A stretch of DNA of 64,000 nt from positions 574,001 to 638,000 of the forward strand of contig NZ_CP022189.1 in NCBI RefSeq assembly GCF_003111685.1, given 5' to 3'. Made by a program: the position numbers and the translations under genes. This document shows positions 8,648-18,094 of this stretch, piece after piece; the first letter of the stretch is position 1, and each line of letters opens with the position of its first letter. The notes beneath the pieces are model-generated. The model worked only from the letters and a program-made list of their open reading frames with translations. It was not told the DNA's origin and ran no database searches. The DNA is from Alloyangia pacifica. GTDB lineage: Bacteria > Pseudomonadota > Alphaproteobacteria > Rhodobacterales > Rhodobacteraceae.

Positions 8648-8677
8648 AATATGGGAAGGGCCGAAGGGCAGTGCAAG
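8648..8677 (-). promoter_or_regulatory. Candidate heat-shock (RpoH-type) promoter of hsp20
   Basis: Read on the minus strand, CTTGCAC (8677-8671) is followed 14 bases later by TCCCATATT (8656-8648). This is close to the sigma-32 pattern CTTGAAA ... CCCCATNT. The predicted start of transcription leaves a leader of about 57 bases before the hsp20 ATG. Assignment rests on consensus and gene identity only. Confidence 0.5.
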
Positions 8678-8742
8678 GGCTTTGCGGGCGCGGCAAGACT
8701 TGGTAGTCTGATGTTTCCCGTGACGTCGAAGGACAGACCCTC

Positions 8743-8967
8743 ATGAATGCGCCGCAAGACATCTCGATGAAGACGGAAGAGGTGTTGCGTGTTGAGCTGG
8801 AAGTCTTCCGGCGCGAGCACCGCGATCTCGACGAGGCAATCCTTGCCTTGCAGGAGCGCGGCACCGCCGATCAGCTGACCCTGCAGCGGCTGAAGAAAAA
8901 GAAGCTCTTCCTCAAGGACAAGATCGCGATGATCGAGGACCGGCTGACCCCCGACATCATCGCCTGA
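8743..8967 (+). CDS. YdcH/DUF465-family protein
   Basis: This 74-residue, highly charged helical protein begins MNAPQDISMKTEEVLRVELE and contains the family block EHRDLDEAILALQ followed by LTLQRLKKKKLFLKDKI. It is predicted to be an all-helical hairpin or coiled coil. DUF465 proteins are common in alphaproteobacteria, often as multiple copies, and their function is unknown. AAGGA lies nine bases before the ATG. The gene is divergent from hsp20, and the two start codons are about 160 bp apart. Confidence 0.85.
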   Translation: MNAPQDISMKTEEVLRVELEVFRREHRDLDEAILALQERGTADQLTLQRLKKKKLFLKDKIAMIEDRLTPDIIA

Positions 8968-9194
8968 CCCTGCGCGGGTTCGCGCCGGGCACTCCGCACC
9001 CGGCGCCGGTGTCATCTTGGTGCCCGCCCCCTGTGGGATCGCGGGCTATGCTATGGCGTGCGAAGGCCCGCTTTGCGGGCGATTTTCCTTCGTGGAGCAA
9101 AACTGCAGCCCACTTTTCCGCCTTTTGGACCGGGGCGTTGCGCGATCTGGTTTGCCCGCGTATCACAGCCACGATGTCGACAGGAGGGATCGCC

Positions 9195-10010
9195 ATGAAG
9201 GACGGTGAGCTGGCGCAGCGCGGTTTGGTGTTGCTGGGATGCGGGAAGATGGGATCGGCCATGCTCGAGGGCTGGCTGGGACGGGGGCTGCCGCCCGCGT
9301 CGGTCTGGGTCAACGACCCGAACCCCTCGGAGTGGCTGCAGGCGCAGGGCGTGCATCTCAACGAGGTGCTGCCCGAAAGCCCGGCGATCGTGCTCATCGC
9401 GGTCAAGCCGCAGATGATGGCCGATGCGCTGCCGGTGCTGGCGAGCTACGGCAATGCCGACACGGTCTTCCTGTCGGTGGCGGCGGGCGTGACCATCGCC
9501 ACCTACGAGCGGATGCTCGGCGACAAAACCCCGATCATCCGCGCCATGCCCAACACCCCCGCCGCCGTGGGGCAGGGGATCACGGCCATCTCCGGCAACA
9601 CCAACGCGCGCACCGAGGACATGGCCATGGCCGAGGAGCTGCTCTCGGCAGTGGGTGAGGTCGTGCGGCTCGAGGGCGAGGGCCAGATGGACGCGGTCAC
9701 CGGCGTCAGCGGCTCGGGCCCGGCTTACGTCTTTCACATGATCGAATGCCTCGCCAAGGCCGGCGAAGCCGAGGGTCTGGCCCCCGAACTCGCCATGCAA
9801 CTCGCCAAGGCCACCGTCGCGGGGGCCGGCGCGCTGGCGATGCAGGCGGCCGAGGATCCGGCGCAGCTGCGCAAGAACGTGACCTCGCCCAACGGCACAA
9901 CACAGGCCGGGCTCGACGTGCTGATGGACGACGACAAGGGCCTGCCGTCGCTGATCCGCGCCACGGTCTCTGCCGCCGTGCGGCGCTCGCAAGAGCTGGC
10001 AAATGGCTGA
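9195..10010 (+). CDS. proC: Pyrroline-5-carboxylate reductase
   Basis: ProC catalyses the last step of proline synthesis, reducing pyrroline-5-carboxylate with NAD(P)H. The 271-residue product has the Rossmann motif [15 protein letters not shown] near the N-terminus, followed by [15 protein letters not shown] and [16 protein letters not shown]. The C-terminal dimer domain contains [19 protein letters not shown] and [16 protein letters not shown] perfect AGGAGG stands eight bases before the ATG at 9195, which rules out the longer upstream reading. It overlaps the start of the csaA-like gene by eight bases, so the two are translationally coupled. Confidence 0.95.
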   Translation: MKDGELAQRGLVLLGCGKMGSAMLEGWLGRGLPPASVWVNDPNPSEWLQAQGVHLNEVLPESPAIVLIAVKPQMMADALPVLASYGNADTVFLSVAAGVTIATYERMLGDKTPIIRAMPNTPAAVGQGITAISGNTNARTEDMAMAEELLSAVGEVVRLEGEGQMDAVTGVSGSGPAYVFHMIECLAKAGEAEGLAPELAMQLAKATVAGAGALAMQAAEDPAQLRKNVTSPNGTTQAGLDVLMDDDKGLPSLIRATVSAAVRRSQELANG

Positions 10011-10341
10011 GATCAGCTACGACGACTTCCTCAAGGTCGATATCCGCGTGGGCCGGGTGACCCGCGCGGAGCCCTTCCCCGAGGCCCGCAAGCCTGCCAT
10101 CAAGCTCTGGATCGATTTCGGCCCCGAGGTCGGCGAGAAGAAAAGCTCGGCGCAGATCACCGTCCATTATGCGCCCGAGGCGCTGGTGGGCAAATCGGTC
10201 ATGGCTGTGGTGAATTTCCCGCCGCGGCAGATTGGCCCCTTCATGTCCGAGGTTCTTGTTCTAGGTTTCTCCGACGAGACCGGGGCGATCGTGCTTGCGA
10301 CCCCCGACAAGACCGTACCGCCGGGAGGACGCCTGCATTGA
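10003..10341 (+). CDS. csaA: CsaA-type tRNA-binding protein
   Basis: This 112-residue single-domain OB-fold protein of the EMAPII/Arc1p tRNA-binding type was first described as the secretion-related chaperone CsaA. It shows the family start [30 protein letters not shown], a KKSSAQIT block and [20 protein letters not shown]. Members bind tRNA nonspecifically and dimerise. It overlaps proC upstream by eight bases, and its stop overlaps the TTG start of the next dehydrogenase. This three-gene unit is tightly packed though the functions look unrelated. Confidence 0.9.
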   Translation: MAEISYDDFLKVDIRVGRVTRAEPFPEARKPAIKLWIDFGPEVGEKKSSAQITVHYAPEALVGKSVMAVVNFPPRQIGPFMSEVLVLGFSDETGAIVLATPDKTVPPGGRLH

Positions 10342-11291
10342 CCAAGATCCTGATCGCCCGAAACCTGCCCGAGAGCGTCGTCGCCGAGGCCCGCGCCGCG
10401 TTCGACGTGACCTATCGCGACCGGCCCGACCCGATGAGCCGCGACGAGATGCTGGCCTCGCTGTCGGACTACGACGGCGTGCTGATGACGCTGGGCGACC
10501 AGTACACCGCCGAGGTCTTCGCCGCCGCCGGGGTGCCGCGGGCCAGGATCCTTGCCAACTTCGGGGTGGGCTTCAACCACATCGACGTCGAGGTGGCCAA
10601 GCATGCCGGGATTACCGTGACGAACACGCCCGGCGCTGTCACAGATGCCACCGCCGACATTGCGATGACGCTGATCCTGATGTCCTGCCGCCGCGCGGGC
10701 GAGGGCGAGCGGCTGGTGCGCATGGGCAATTGGCGGGGCTGGCACCCGGTGCAGATGCTCGGCCTGCACGTGACCGGCAAGACCGTCGGGATCCTCGGCA
10801 TGGGGCGCATCGGCCAGGCCATCGCCCGGCGCTGCCACTACGGCTTTGGCATGGAGGTGGCCTACATGAGCCGCTCCGAGAAAACGCTCGATCATCCGGC
10901 CACGCGCTACGACACGCCCGAGGACCTTGCGGCCAATGTCGACATCCTTGTCACCGCCCTGCCAGGCGGCGCCCAGACGCATCACACGGTGAACGAAAGC
11001 GTGCTGGCGGCGATGCGCCCGCATGCGCATTTCGTCAACATCGCGCGCGGCGACGTGGTCGACGAGGCGGCGCTGATCGCGGCGTTGCAGGAGAAGCGGA
11101 TCGCCGGCGCCGGGCTCGACGTCTACGAGTTCGAACCCCGGGTGCCCGACGCTCTACGCGATCTCGAGAGTGTGGTGCTGCTGCCGCATCTCGGCACGGC
11201 GGCGCTGGAAGTGCGCGAGGACATGGGGCGCATGGCCGTGGCCAACCTGCGGGCCTTCTTCGCCGGTGAGCCTGTACCGAACCCGGTCTGA
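10338..11291 (+). CDS. D-2-hydroxyacid dehydrogenase (glyoxylate/hydroxypyruvate reductase-like)
   Basis: This 317-residue NAD(P)-dependent D-isomer 2-hydroxyacid dehydrogenase has the nucleotide-binding motif [17 protein letters not shown] (near residue 155). The catalytic Arg lies in [13 protein letters not shown] (near 235), the Glu in the following segment, and the His in [14 protein letters not shown] (near 285). [18 protein letters not shown] is the substrate-domain signature. The best matching subfamily by eye is glyoxylate reductase/D-glycerate dehydrogenase, but the substrate cannot be fixed from sequence. It begins with TTG within the TTGA overlap of the csaA stop, an unusual start favoured by the coupling. 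Confidence 0.87.
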   Translation: MTKILIARNLPESVVAEARAAFDVTYRDRPDPMSRDEMLASLSDYDGVLMTLGDQYTAEVFAAAGVPRARILANFGVGFNHIDVEVAKHAGITVTNTPGAVTDATADIAMTLILMSCRRAGEGERLVRMGNWRGWHPVQMLGLHVTGKTVGILGMGRIGQAIARRCHYGFGMEVAYMSRSEKTLDHPATRYDTPEDLAANVDILVTALPGGAQTHHTVNESVLAAMRPHAHFVNIARGDVVDEAALIAALQEKRIAGAGLDVYEFEPRVPDALRDLESVVLLPHLGTAALEVREDMGRMAVANLRAFFAGEPVPNPV

Positions 11292-11328
11292 GACCCGCAG
11301 ACCCGGGCGGTCCCCGCCCGGGACCTGC

Positions 11329-11916
11329 TCAGGCGGGGGTGTCGCCCATCGCCGCGCGCCAGTGCTTGCGGCAGAGCGAGACATAGGTCTCGTTGCCGCC
11401 GATCTGCACCTGCGCACCATCGCTGAGCGCCTTGCCGGTCTCGTCCTGCCGGATCACCATGGTCGCCTTCCGCCCGCAATGGCAGATGGTGCGCACCTCG
11501 CGCAGCGAATCTGCGAGCGCCAGCAACGCCGCCGAGCCGGGAAAGAGCTGACCGCGGAAATCCACCCGCAGCCCATAGGCCATGACCGGCAGCCCAAGAT
11601 CGTCCACCACCCGCGCCAGCTGCCAGACCTGCTTGTCGGTGAGGAACTGCGCCTCGTCGATGAACACGCAGGCGAGCGGGGTCTTGCCGTGCGCTGCGGC
11701 GATCACCGCGAAGAGATCGTCCTCGCCGCCGAAGGTCTCGGCATCCTGTCCCAGACCGATGCGCGAGCCGATGCGGCCATGCCCGGCGCGCGTGTCGAGC
11801 CGCGCGGTCAGGAGGAAGACCTCCATGCCCCGTTCGCGGTAGTTGTGCGCCGCCTGCAGCAGCAGGGTCGATTTGCCGGCGTTCATGGTGGAGTAGTGGA
11901 AATGAAGCTTGGCCAT
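11329..11916 (-). CDS. tdk: Thymidine kinase (type II)
   Basis: This salvage enzyme phosphorylates thymidine with ATP. The 195-residue product starts MAKLHFHYSTMNAGKSTLLL, containing the P-loop. The Walker B-like segment is CVFIDEAQFLTDKQV (near residue 90). A zinc-binding region with CHCG (near 145) and a final Cys in VSLCRKHW, plus GGNETYVSLC, is typical of the bacterial type II enzyme. The start at 11916 fits the family; five more residues are readable upstream. It is convergent with the hydroxyacid dehydrogenase and downstream of the minus-strand glycosyltransferase. Confidence 0.94.
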   Translation of the reverse strand: MAKLHFHYSTMNAGKSTLLLQAAHNYRERGMEVFLLTARLDTRAGHGRIGSRIGLGQDAETFGGEDDLFAVIAAAHGKTPLACVFIDEAQFLTDKQVWQLARVVDDLGLPVMAYGLRVDFRGQLFPGSAALLALADSLREVRTICHCGRKATMVIRQDETGKALSDGAQVQIGGNETYVSLCRKHWRAAMGDTPA

Positions 11917-11954
11917 GGCGGTTTCTTGCACCAGCCCGGAAGGGGGAGCAAGGC

Positions 11955-12809
11955 TCAGGGAGCTGCGCGCTCCGCCTGACCGAAGATCAAGTCCAGCTGC
12001 TTCTCGGGGGGCACGCGTTTCAGCGAGAGCTTCTGCATCGGCGCATCGAGCAGGCTGAGCAGCTCTTGGTCGGTCATCCGCGCGTAGTCACGCTTCCAGT
12101 GCCGCACCATGAGGTGCCGGTAGGAGGGGCGTTTCGGCACCTCGGCCCAGGCGGTGCGGAAGGGCTCGCTCCGGTGCAGCTGCAAATCGAACAAGTAGTG
12201 CGGCCAGAAATAAGGATGCACCGGGCGATCGGCGCCGCCGCCGGGCTGCACAGACCACAGGCGGTCCTTCGGCTCGATCACCCGCTTGCGCGTCTCGGCG
12301 CCGCGCATCCCGGCAAGCCGGCAGGCGAGCGCCCCCTTGCCGCCGCGATCAAGTTCGCGCCGGGCGCTCTGTGCGCGGCGGGGGCGGTCCCAATAGCTTC
12401 GCATCGCCTCGAGCCACCCGCGGGTGATCGCATGGCCGGGCTCGGAGACAAGGAACCAGTTCTCCACCGGTCGGTGCCGGTAGGGGTCGTGGAACGCAAA
12501 GAAGCCAGCATGGGTCAGCGGCTCCAGCCACGCGTCGAGCGGCGCGCAGGGGATGGTGCCGCAATCGACATAGACGCCGCCGTTGCGGTCGAGATCTTGC
12601 ACGCGGAAGATGTCGCCGCGGCCCTGCAGCGTGGTGGGGACATGCGTGAGCCCAAGATCGCGAAACGACGCCTCGGCGTGGCTTTCGTCGGCGATCTCCA
12701 GCGACCAGCCCGGGTTGAGCCGCGCCCAGGCGTCCCAACAGCGTTTCACCAGGTCGGGGGCGGCGGCTTCGCCTTGCGCCCAGAACATCGAAATGCGCCT
12801 TGGTATCAT
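11955..12809 (-). CDS. GT32/capsular-polysaccharide-synthesis-type glycosyltransferase
   Basis: This 284-residue protein resembles glycosyltransferases with DXD sugar motifs (GT32 or Caps_synth families). It has the N-terminal MIPRRISMFWAQGE, GWSLEIADES, then RGDIFRVQDLDRNGGVYVDC around residues 85-105. In classical members GGxYxD is followed by D at +2 (DXD). Here the segment is VDCGTIP, so the second metal-binding Asp is missing, which favours the Caps_synth variant or an altered active site. No membrane segment is seen. The long upstream in-frame reading is rejected because the family N-terminus begins at 12809. It is divergent from the unknown gene at 12946, perhaps a functional pair in surface glycan synthesis. 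Confidence 0.65.
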   Translation of the reverse strand: MIPRRISMFWAQGEAAAPDLVKRCWDAWARLNPGWSLEIADESHAEASFRDLGLTHVPTTLQGRGDIFRVQDLDRNGGVYVDCGTIPCAPLDAWLEPLTHAGFFAFHDPYRHRPVENWFLVSEPGHAITRGWLEAMRSYWDRPRRAQSARRELDRGGKGALACRLAGMRGAETRKRVIEPKDRLWSVQPGGGADRPVHPYFWPHYLFDLQLHRSEPFRTAWAEVPKRPSYRHLMVRHWKRDYARMTDQELLSLLDAPMQKLSLKRVPPEKQLDLIFGQAERAAP

Positions 12810-12945
12810 GCCTGCCTCGTGGTCCTGACGTCCGCCCTGTTGCGCAGACTGCGCAACTTGGTCAAAAGGAAACGCACCTGGCTTAGCCCGGGCACCGGCC
12901 CCGCGCAAGCGGCGGATCCCCGGCCGCAACGAATGGAGAACAGCC

Positions 12946-13842
12946 TTGTCCCTCGCCCTAATGAAGCTGCGCACCATCGTGAAGTACCGCCGGATGACCC
13001 GCGCCCTGCGCAAAACCGTGCGCCGCATCGAGCATGACAGCAGCGGCATCTCCAACGAGTTCGACCGCGCGCCGCTGCAGCGCGAGGCCCTGCTGCCGCT
13101 GATCGGCGGCGCGCCGGTGCATGCGGGCGAGAGCAGCGAGATGGCGGTCTACTCGACCTACTGCGGCCCGCTCGGCAGCTTCACCTACGACAAGAACAAC
13201 CGGCCCAAGACCTGGCCTCATTACTTCGTGTCGAACAACCGAAGCGCGCTTGAGATCGTCGAGGGGCTGGGGTGGAAGCCGATCTTCCTCGACCTGCCGG
13301 TGTCGAAGAACCCGGTGCTGAGCGCGCATCAGGCCAAGGTGGCCAAGGCGTTGCCGCATCTTTTCCCCGATCTCGCGCGGCACCGCTTCCTGACTTACAT
13401 GGACGACAAGCGGCGTATCCCGCACGGCGATCTCGAAGGCATCCGCGACCAGCTGGTCGAGGCGGGCGGCGCCATGGCGCTGCGGCTGAGCCCGCATATC
13501 GAGGGCAATATCCTCTGGGAGTTCACCGACTCGCTGTTCCAGGACCGCTATCGCGAGCAGGCGCACCAGATGCTGCGCTACACGCTGGCGCAGATCGAGG
13601 CTGGCAAGACGCTGGAGACAGACCGGCTCTTCACCACCAACTTCATCCTGCGCGACATGGCAGACCCGCGGATCGCGGCGCTGAACGAGCGCTGGTACGA
13701 CGATATCCTTGCCTGCGGCATCGACTGTCAGCTGGCCTTTGCCTTCCTCGCGCAGGGCGAGCCGGCGATCGTCGACCTGCCGGCACCGCCGCGCAAGAAG
13801 TATCTCGGCAAAACGATTGCCGCGCCCGAAGGCGCGGCCTGA
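12946..13842 (+). CDS. Unidentified protein, possibly glycosyltransferase-like
   Basis: I do not firmly recognise this 298-residue protein. After a basic N-terminal segment (KLRTIVKYRRMTRALRKTVRR) it shows MAVYSTYCGPLGSFTYDKNN, HYFVSNNRSALEIVEGLGW, RFLTYMDDKRRIPHGDLEGI and LRLSPHIEGNILWEFTD. This layout recalls TOD1/DUF616-type transferase-like proteins, where a reported quantity and a later YxDxx segment are typical, but that is a loose resemblance. There are no membrane helices or signal peptide. The start is TTG, supported by GGAGA seven bases upstream; an ATG at 12961 is the alternative. It is divergent from the GT-like gene at 11955, so a shared role is plausible. Confidence 0.6.
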   Translation: MSLALMKLRTIVKYRRMTRALRKTVRRIEHDSSGISNEFDRAPLQREALLPLIGGAPVHAGESSEMAVYSTYCGPLGSFTYDKNNRPKTWPHYFVSNNRSALEIVEGLGWKPIFLDLPVSKNPVLSAHQAKVAKALPHLFPDLARHRFLTYMDDKRRIPHGDLEGIRDQLVEAGGAMALRLSPHIEGNILWEFTDSLFQDRYREQAHQMLRYTLAQIEAGKTLETDRLFTTNFILRDMADPRIAALNERWYDDILACGIDCQLAFAFLAQGEPAIVDLPAPPRKKYLGKTIAAPEGAA

Positions 13843-13845
13843 GCC

Positions 13846-15210
13846 TCAGACCAGCCGGCCCCAGAGGTCGTACTCGCCGGCCTCGTCCACCTCGACGGTG
13901 ACCATGTCGCCGGGCTTGAGGTGTTCGAAGCCCTCGTCGATGAAGAGGTTGCCGTCGATCTCCGGCGCATCGGCCTTGGTGCGGCAGGTGGCGGCCTCCT
14001 CGTCGACCTCGTCCACGAGCACCTGCATCGTCGCGCCGACCTTGGCCGCGAGCTTGGCTTCCGAGATGGCCTGCGCCTTCTCCATGAATCGCTCCCAGCG
14101 CTCCTGCTTGATCTCTTCGGGCAGGTGATCGGGCAGCGCGTTGGAGCGCGCGCCGTCGACATTCTCGTACTTGAAGCAGCCGACTCGGTCGAGCTGGGCC
14201 TCGTCCATCCAGTCGAGCAGGGTCTGGAACTCATCCTCGGTCTCGCCGGGGTAGCCGACGATGAAGGTCGATCGCAGGGTGATGTCCGGGCAGTCCGACC
14301 GCCAGGCGGCGATCTCGTCGAGCGTGCGCGCTGCGGCGGCGGGGCGGGCCATGCGCTTCAGCGTCTCGGGATGGGCGTGCTGGAAGGGGATGTCGAGATA
14401 GGGGAGCACCAGCCCTTCGGCCATCGCCGGAATGAGCTCGCGGACATGCGGGTACGGATAGACGTAATGCATCCGCACCCAGGCGCCGAGCTGGCCGAGC
14501 TCACGCGCCAGCGAGAGGATCGGGAACTTCTCGTCCCGGTCCTTCCAATCGGTGCCATAGGCCGAGGTGTCTTGCGAGATCACCAGCAGCTCCTTCACGC
14601 CCGCCTCGACCAGCTTCTCGGCCTCGCGCAGAACAGCGCGCTGCGGCCGCGAGGTCAGCAGGCCGCGCATGTCGGGGATGATGCAGAACTTGCACTTGTG
14701 GTTACAGCCCTCGGAGATCTTCAGGTAGCTGTAGTGGCGCGGCGTGAGTTTCACGCCCGAGGCGGGCAGCAGGTCGACAAAGGGATCGGGAACCGGCGGC
14801 ACGGCGCCATGCACCGCGTCGAGCACCTGCTCGTATTGATGCGGGCCGGTCACCGCGAGCACCTTGGGGTGCACGCCGGTGATATACTCGGGTTCGGCGC
14901 CGAGACAGCCGGTGACGATGACCCGGCCGTTTTCCTTCAAAGCCTCGCCGATCGCCTCTAGGCTTTCGGCCTTGGCGCTGTCGAGAAACCCGCAGGTGTT
15001 GACGATCACCGCGTCGGCGCCGGCGTAGTCGGCCGAGATGCCATAGCCCTCGGCGCGCAGCCGGGTGAGGATGCGTTCGCTGTCGACCAGCGCCTTTGGG
15101 CAGCCAAGCGAGACCATGCCGATGGTCGGCTGGCCATCGCGGCGGGTTTCCATGACGCGGGCGCGGGCAAGGTCGGGGCGAAGATCGGGCGGATTCTGCA
15201 TGGGCGGCAT
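13846..15210 (-). CDS. rimO: Ribosomal protein S12 methylthiotransferase
   Basis: RimO is a radical-SAM enzyme that methylthiolates an aspartate of ribosomal protein S12. The 454-residue product has three N-terminal cluster cysteines in [20 protein letters not shown] and VTGCLGAE. The radical-SAM CxxxCxxC lies in [19 protein letters not shown] (near residue 165), and a C-terminal TRAM domain ends [18 protein letters not shown]. The [12 protein letters not shown] sequence separates RimO from MiaB and MtaB. The start at 15210 (MPPMQN) has a weak purine stretch upstream; 15201 is the alternative. It is convergent with the gene at 12946, with only three bases between the stops. Confidence 0.95.
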   Translation of the reverse strand: MPPMQNPPDLRPDLARARVMETRRDGQPTIGMVSLGCPKALVDSERILTRLRAEGYGISADYAGADAVIVNTCGFLDSAKAESLEAIGEALKENGRVIVTGCLGAEPEYITGVHPKVLAVTGPHQYEQVLDAVHGAVPPVPDPFVDLLPASGVKLTPRHYSYLKISEGCNHKCKFCIIPDMRGLLTSRPQRAVLREAEKLVEAGVKELLVISQDTSAYGTDWKDRDEKFPILSLARELGQLGAWVRMHYVYPYPHVRELIPAMAEGLVLPYLDIPFQHAHPETLKRMARPAAAARTLDEIAAWRSDCPDITLRSTFIVGYPGETEDEFQTLLDWMDEAQLDRVGCFKYENVDGARSNALPDHLPEEIKQERWERFMEKAQAISEAKLAAKVGATMQVLVDEVDEEAATCRTKADAPEIDGNLFIDEGFEHLKPGDMVTVEVDEAGEYDLWGRLV

Positions 15211-15311
15211 ATACGCGCTCTCTCGCTCTGCGAAAAGGGTCGTCGCACGCGGCGCGTCAATCCGCGGCGCCGTGCGTTTGGGGGCGGACGGGCAGGCGTA
15301 CTTGGAGCGGC

Positions 15312-15344
15312 GAAGAAGTCCCCAGTGCCCCCCGAAACTTCTTC
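15312..15344. repeat. Inverted repeat in the rimO upstream region
   Basis: Perfect 8-base arms GAAGAAGT and ACTTCTTC flank a 17-base C-rich loop, and TCTTTT follows on the plus strand. It lies between the SLC13 gene end and the rimO start, next to a second GC hairpin near 15375-15395. It could be a terminator remnant, a structured leader or a dispersed palindromic repeat; the sequence alone does not decide. Confidence 0.4.
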
Positions 15345-15406
15345 TCTTTTCAGTCACGCAGGGGGTGAGGCGCGCAGCGCCGGAGGGGCACCGCCCCCTC
15401 GCTGCC

Positions 15407-17188
15407 TCAGCCGAAGAGCCAGAGGATCCCGCCGCAGGCGGCCAGCGCGGCGACGAGGTTCATCGCCAGCCCGATCTTCAGGAAGTCGGAGAATCGGTAG
15501 TTCCCGGCGCCGTAGACCAACGTGTTGGTCTGGTAGCCGATGGGCGTGGCGAAGCTGGCCGAGGCGCCGAACATCACCGCCATCGTCAGCGCGCGGGGAT
15601 CGAGCCCGGTGCTCTCGGCGAGTCCGATGGCAATCGGGGTGAAGACCACGGCGACGGCATTGTTGGTGACGGTCTCGGTGAGCAGCGAGGCCAGCAGGTA
15701 GACCGCCAGCAGCGCGAAGAAGGGCGGCAGCCCAGAAATCGGCGGCGCCAGCCAGCTGACCAGCAGGTCCATCGCGCCGGTGTTCTGCAGCCCGAGGCCG
15801 ACCACAAGCATCGCGAAGATCAGCACCAGCACCGAGCCATCAATCGCCCCCCAGGCCTCATCGGCATCGATACAGCGCAACAGGAGGATCGCCGCGACCG
15901 CGATGATCGAGAGCGTCGCGATGTCCATCAGCCCGAGGGCGCCAAGGGCTACGACGGCGGCCAGCGCCGCCAGCACCAGCGGCGCGCGGCCGCGGCGGAA
16001 AGCCCGGCCGGTGGGGCGGCTGACCGAGACAAGCTGCGCCTCGTCCTCCAGCGTCTGGAAGGCGGTGGCGGGCCCCTCGAGCAGCAGCTTGTCGGCCGGG
16101 CGCAGCTGGACGGAGCCGAGGTCGGGGCCCGGGTTGTGCTCGTGGCGATGCGCCCCCAGCACCCGAACGCCGAAGCGCCGTCCCAGCGACATGCTGCGCA
16201 GGCTGCGGCCGAGCGAGGACTTGCGCGGTGAGACGACCACCTCGACGGTCACCAGCTCGCCCTCGGGCGGCTCGCCGCGGCGCAGGCCGATTTTCAACCC
16301 CGGATCGTCGTGCAGGGTCAGCAGCTCGGAAGTGGGCGCGCGCAGGATCACCGTGTCGCCTTTCTGCAGCACCTGCTCTTCGAGGGGGGCGGGCAGGGGA
16401 CTGCCCTTGCGCCGCAGACCGGTCACCCGCACCCCGCCGCGCGCAAGCGGTGCGATCTCGGAGAGCGGCTTGCCCGCGTAGGTGTCATCGGCCAGCGCCG
16501 CTTCCGACAGGAAGGTGGTCTCTCCCAGCATCTGCTCGGGATCGCTCGCCTCTCGGTCCGGCAACAGGAGCGGTCCGAGCAGGGCGAGAGTGGCGCCGCC
16601 GGCGAGGGCCACGATCAGCCCCACCGGGGTGATCTCGAAGATGCCGAAGGGCGCGAGCCCCTGGCCGCGCGCCACGCCGTCGACCAGCAGGTTGGTCGAG
16701 GTGCCGATCAGCGTGCAGGTGCCGCCGAGAATCGCCACGTAGCTCAGCGGTATCAGCAGCCGGGTCGGCGCTTTGCCGAGCGCGGCGGCAAGGCGGATCA
16801 CCACCGGGATCAGCACCAGGACCACCGGCGTGTTGTTGACGAAGCCCGAGGCGAACAGGGTCACGCTCAGGATCACCCCCAACGCGAGACCGGGGCGTTC
16901 CTTCGCCTGGCTGATCACCAGATCCGAGATCGCTTCGAGCACCCCTGTGCGTACCAGCGCGCCGGACAGCACGAACATCGCCGCGATGGTCAACGGCGCT
17001 GGATTGGAGAAGACGGAAAGGAGTTGGTCCGACGTGACGTAGCCGAAGGCCACGAACAAGGCTGCGAGCCCGGCGGCGGGCACCTCGGGCGGATAGAGCT
17101 CGAGCATGAAGATAACGAAGAGACCGACGATCAACCCCAATGCGATCATGGCGTCATAGTCGGCGATCAGCGAAAAATAGTCTGTCAT
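15407..17188 (-). CDS. SLC13/DASS-family permease with RCK_C domains
   Basis: This 593-residue inner-membrane transporter of the anion:sodium symporter superfamily has two hydrophobic halves (about residues 1-200 and 395-593). They flank a soluble region with two TrkA-C (RCK_C) domains (about 210-385), seen as [20 protein letters not shown] and [18 protein letters not shown]. The membrane parts show [15 protein letters not shown] and [16 protein letters not shown], and the symmetrical LTNNA-like [19 protein letters not shown]. Related proteins carry sulfate, dicarboxylates or other anions; the substrate here is unknown. It stands alone between rimO and gcrA on the minus strand. Confidence 0.88.
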   Translation of the reverse strand: MTDYFSLIADYDAMIALGLIVGLFVIFMLELYPPEVPAAGLAALFVAFGYVTSDQLLSVFSNPAPLTIAAMFVLSGALVRTGVLEAISDLVISQAKERPGLALGVILSVTLFASGFVNNTPVVLVLIPVVIRLAAALGKAPTRLLIPLSYVAILGGTCTLIGTSTNLLVDGVARGQGLAPFGIFEITPVGLIVALAGGATLALLGPLLLPDREASDPEQMLGETTFLSEAALADDTYAGKPLSEIAPLARGGVRVTGLRRKGSPLPAPLEEQVLQKGDTVILRAPTSELLTLHDDPGLKIGLRRGEPPEGELVTVEVVVSPRKSSLGRSLRSMSLGRRFGVRVLGAHRHEHNPGPDLGSVQLRPADKLLLEGPATAFQTLEDEAQLVSVSRPTGRAFRRGRAPLVLAALAAVVALGALGLMDIATLSIIAVAAILLLRCIDADEAWGAIDGSVLVLIFAMLVVGLGLQNTGAMDLLVSWLAPPISGLPPFFALLAVYLLASLLTETVTNNAVAVVFTPIAIGLAESTGLDPRALTMAVMFGASASFATPIGYQTNTLVYGAGNYRFSDFLKIGLAMNLVAALAACGGILWLFG

Positions 17189-17312
17189 CTCTGCTCACTC
17201 TTGCGTCTCGTATAACGCTGGAGTGCGCGAGTAGGTTGCGCAACCCCCTGCCGTTCGGGGAAAAATCGCTCGGGCAGACGATATTGCGCGGGGAGGGCGG
17301 GGAAGCGGCAAA

Positions 17313-17346
17313 GAAAAACCGCCCGGGCCGGGAGGCTCGGGCGGTT
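17313..17346 (-). terminator. Rho-independent terminator of gcrA
   Basis: On the minus strand, a 12-bp stem (AACCGCCCGAGC paired with its partner, one G-U) closes over a short loop and is followed by TTTTTCTTT. It lies 20 bases after the gcrA stop. Confidence 0.85.
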
Positions 17347-17365
17347 GATGGTCTTGCGGAGCGGC

Positions 17366-17971
17366 TCAGCGGCGGCGGTCGCGGCGCGAGGACATCGGCT
17401 GGAAGGCCACGCCCACATGCGCCTCGCAGTAGGGTTTGCCCTGCTGCACAGGCAGGCCGCAGAACCAGAAGTCGTCGGTCGCGGGGTCGCCCACGGGCCA
17501 CTTGCAGGTCCGCTCTGTGAGATCCATCAGCGAGAGCTTCTTCGCCTTCTTCTCGATCTCGCTGACCTTGGCCAGTGCCTCGGGGCTGATCTCGTTGGCC
17601 GAGGGCTGCGGCGGCAGCGGCTGGCCCGCGGGCACGATCGGCTTGCGCGACGGGCCGAGCGGGGCCGGGCGCGTCTCGACCGCCGTGGCGGTCTCGCGCG
17701 CGGGTTCGGAGGCTGCGGCCGGTTCGGGTTTCGGGGCGGGCTTGGCCTTGGCCTCTTTCGGCGCAGGCTTGGCTTCCTTGGCAGGGGCCGCCGGGGCGGC
17801 AGGGGCCGCCGCGCCCGCAGGGGCGGTGCGGTTCGACAGGCCGAGCCGGTGCACCTTGCCGATCACCGCGTTGCGGGTGACGCCGCCAAGTTCCTTGGCG
17901 ATCTGGCTGGCCGACTGGCCCTCGGCCCACATCTTCTTGAGAAGCTCGACGCGCTCATCCGTCCAGGACAT
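17366..17971 (-). CDS. gcrA: GcrA cell-cycle regulator
   Basis: GcrA is an alphaproteobacterial cell-cycle regulator that binds sigma-70 RNA polymerase and GANTC-methylated promoters. The 201-residue protein begins with the diagnostic MSWTDERVELLKKMWAEG, then SASQIAKELGGVTRNAVIGK and VHRLGLSNR (residues 1-48). A long Ala/Pro/Lys-rich linker follows (about 50-130), then a C-terminal sigma-interacting domain with CKWPVGDPATDDFWFCG and KPYCEAHVGVAFQP. AAGGA precedes the ATG. The linker is unusually alanine- and proline-rich but this is common for the family. A strong terminator follows. It is divergent from an ABC-2 permease gene. Confidence 0.95.
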   Translation of the reverse strand: MSWTDERVELLKKMWAEGQSASQIAKELGGVTRNAVIGKVHRLGLSNRTAPAGAAAPAAPAAPAKEAKPAPKEAKAKPAPKPEPAAASEPARETATAVETRPAPLGPSRKPIVPAGQPLPPQPSANEISPEALAKVSEIEKKAKKLSLMDLTERTCKWPVGDPATDDFWFCGLPVQQGKPYCEAHVGVAFQPMSSRRDRRR

Positions 17972-18094
17972 GTCCGATCCTTGCTTGAGAAAAAGCGGCC
18001 CGTGATCCAGGGCCGCCTGAAAATTCCATCAGGGGGCCTATTGTAGTCATCAACCGGCGAGTTACAAGCCGGACCCAGACGGAAAGGAGACCTT

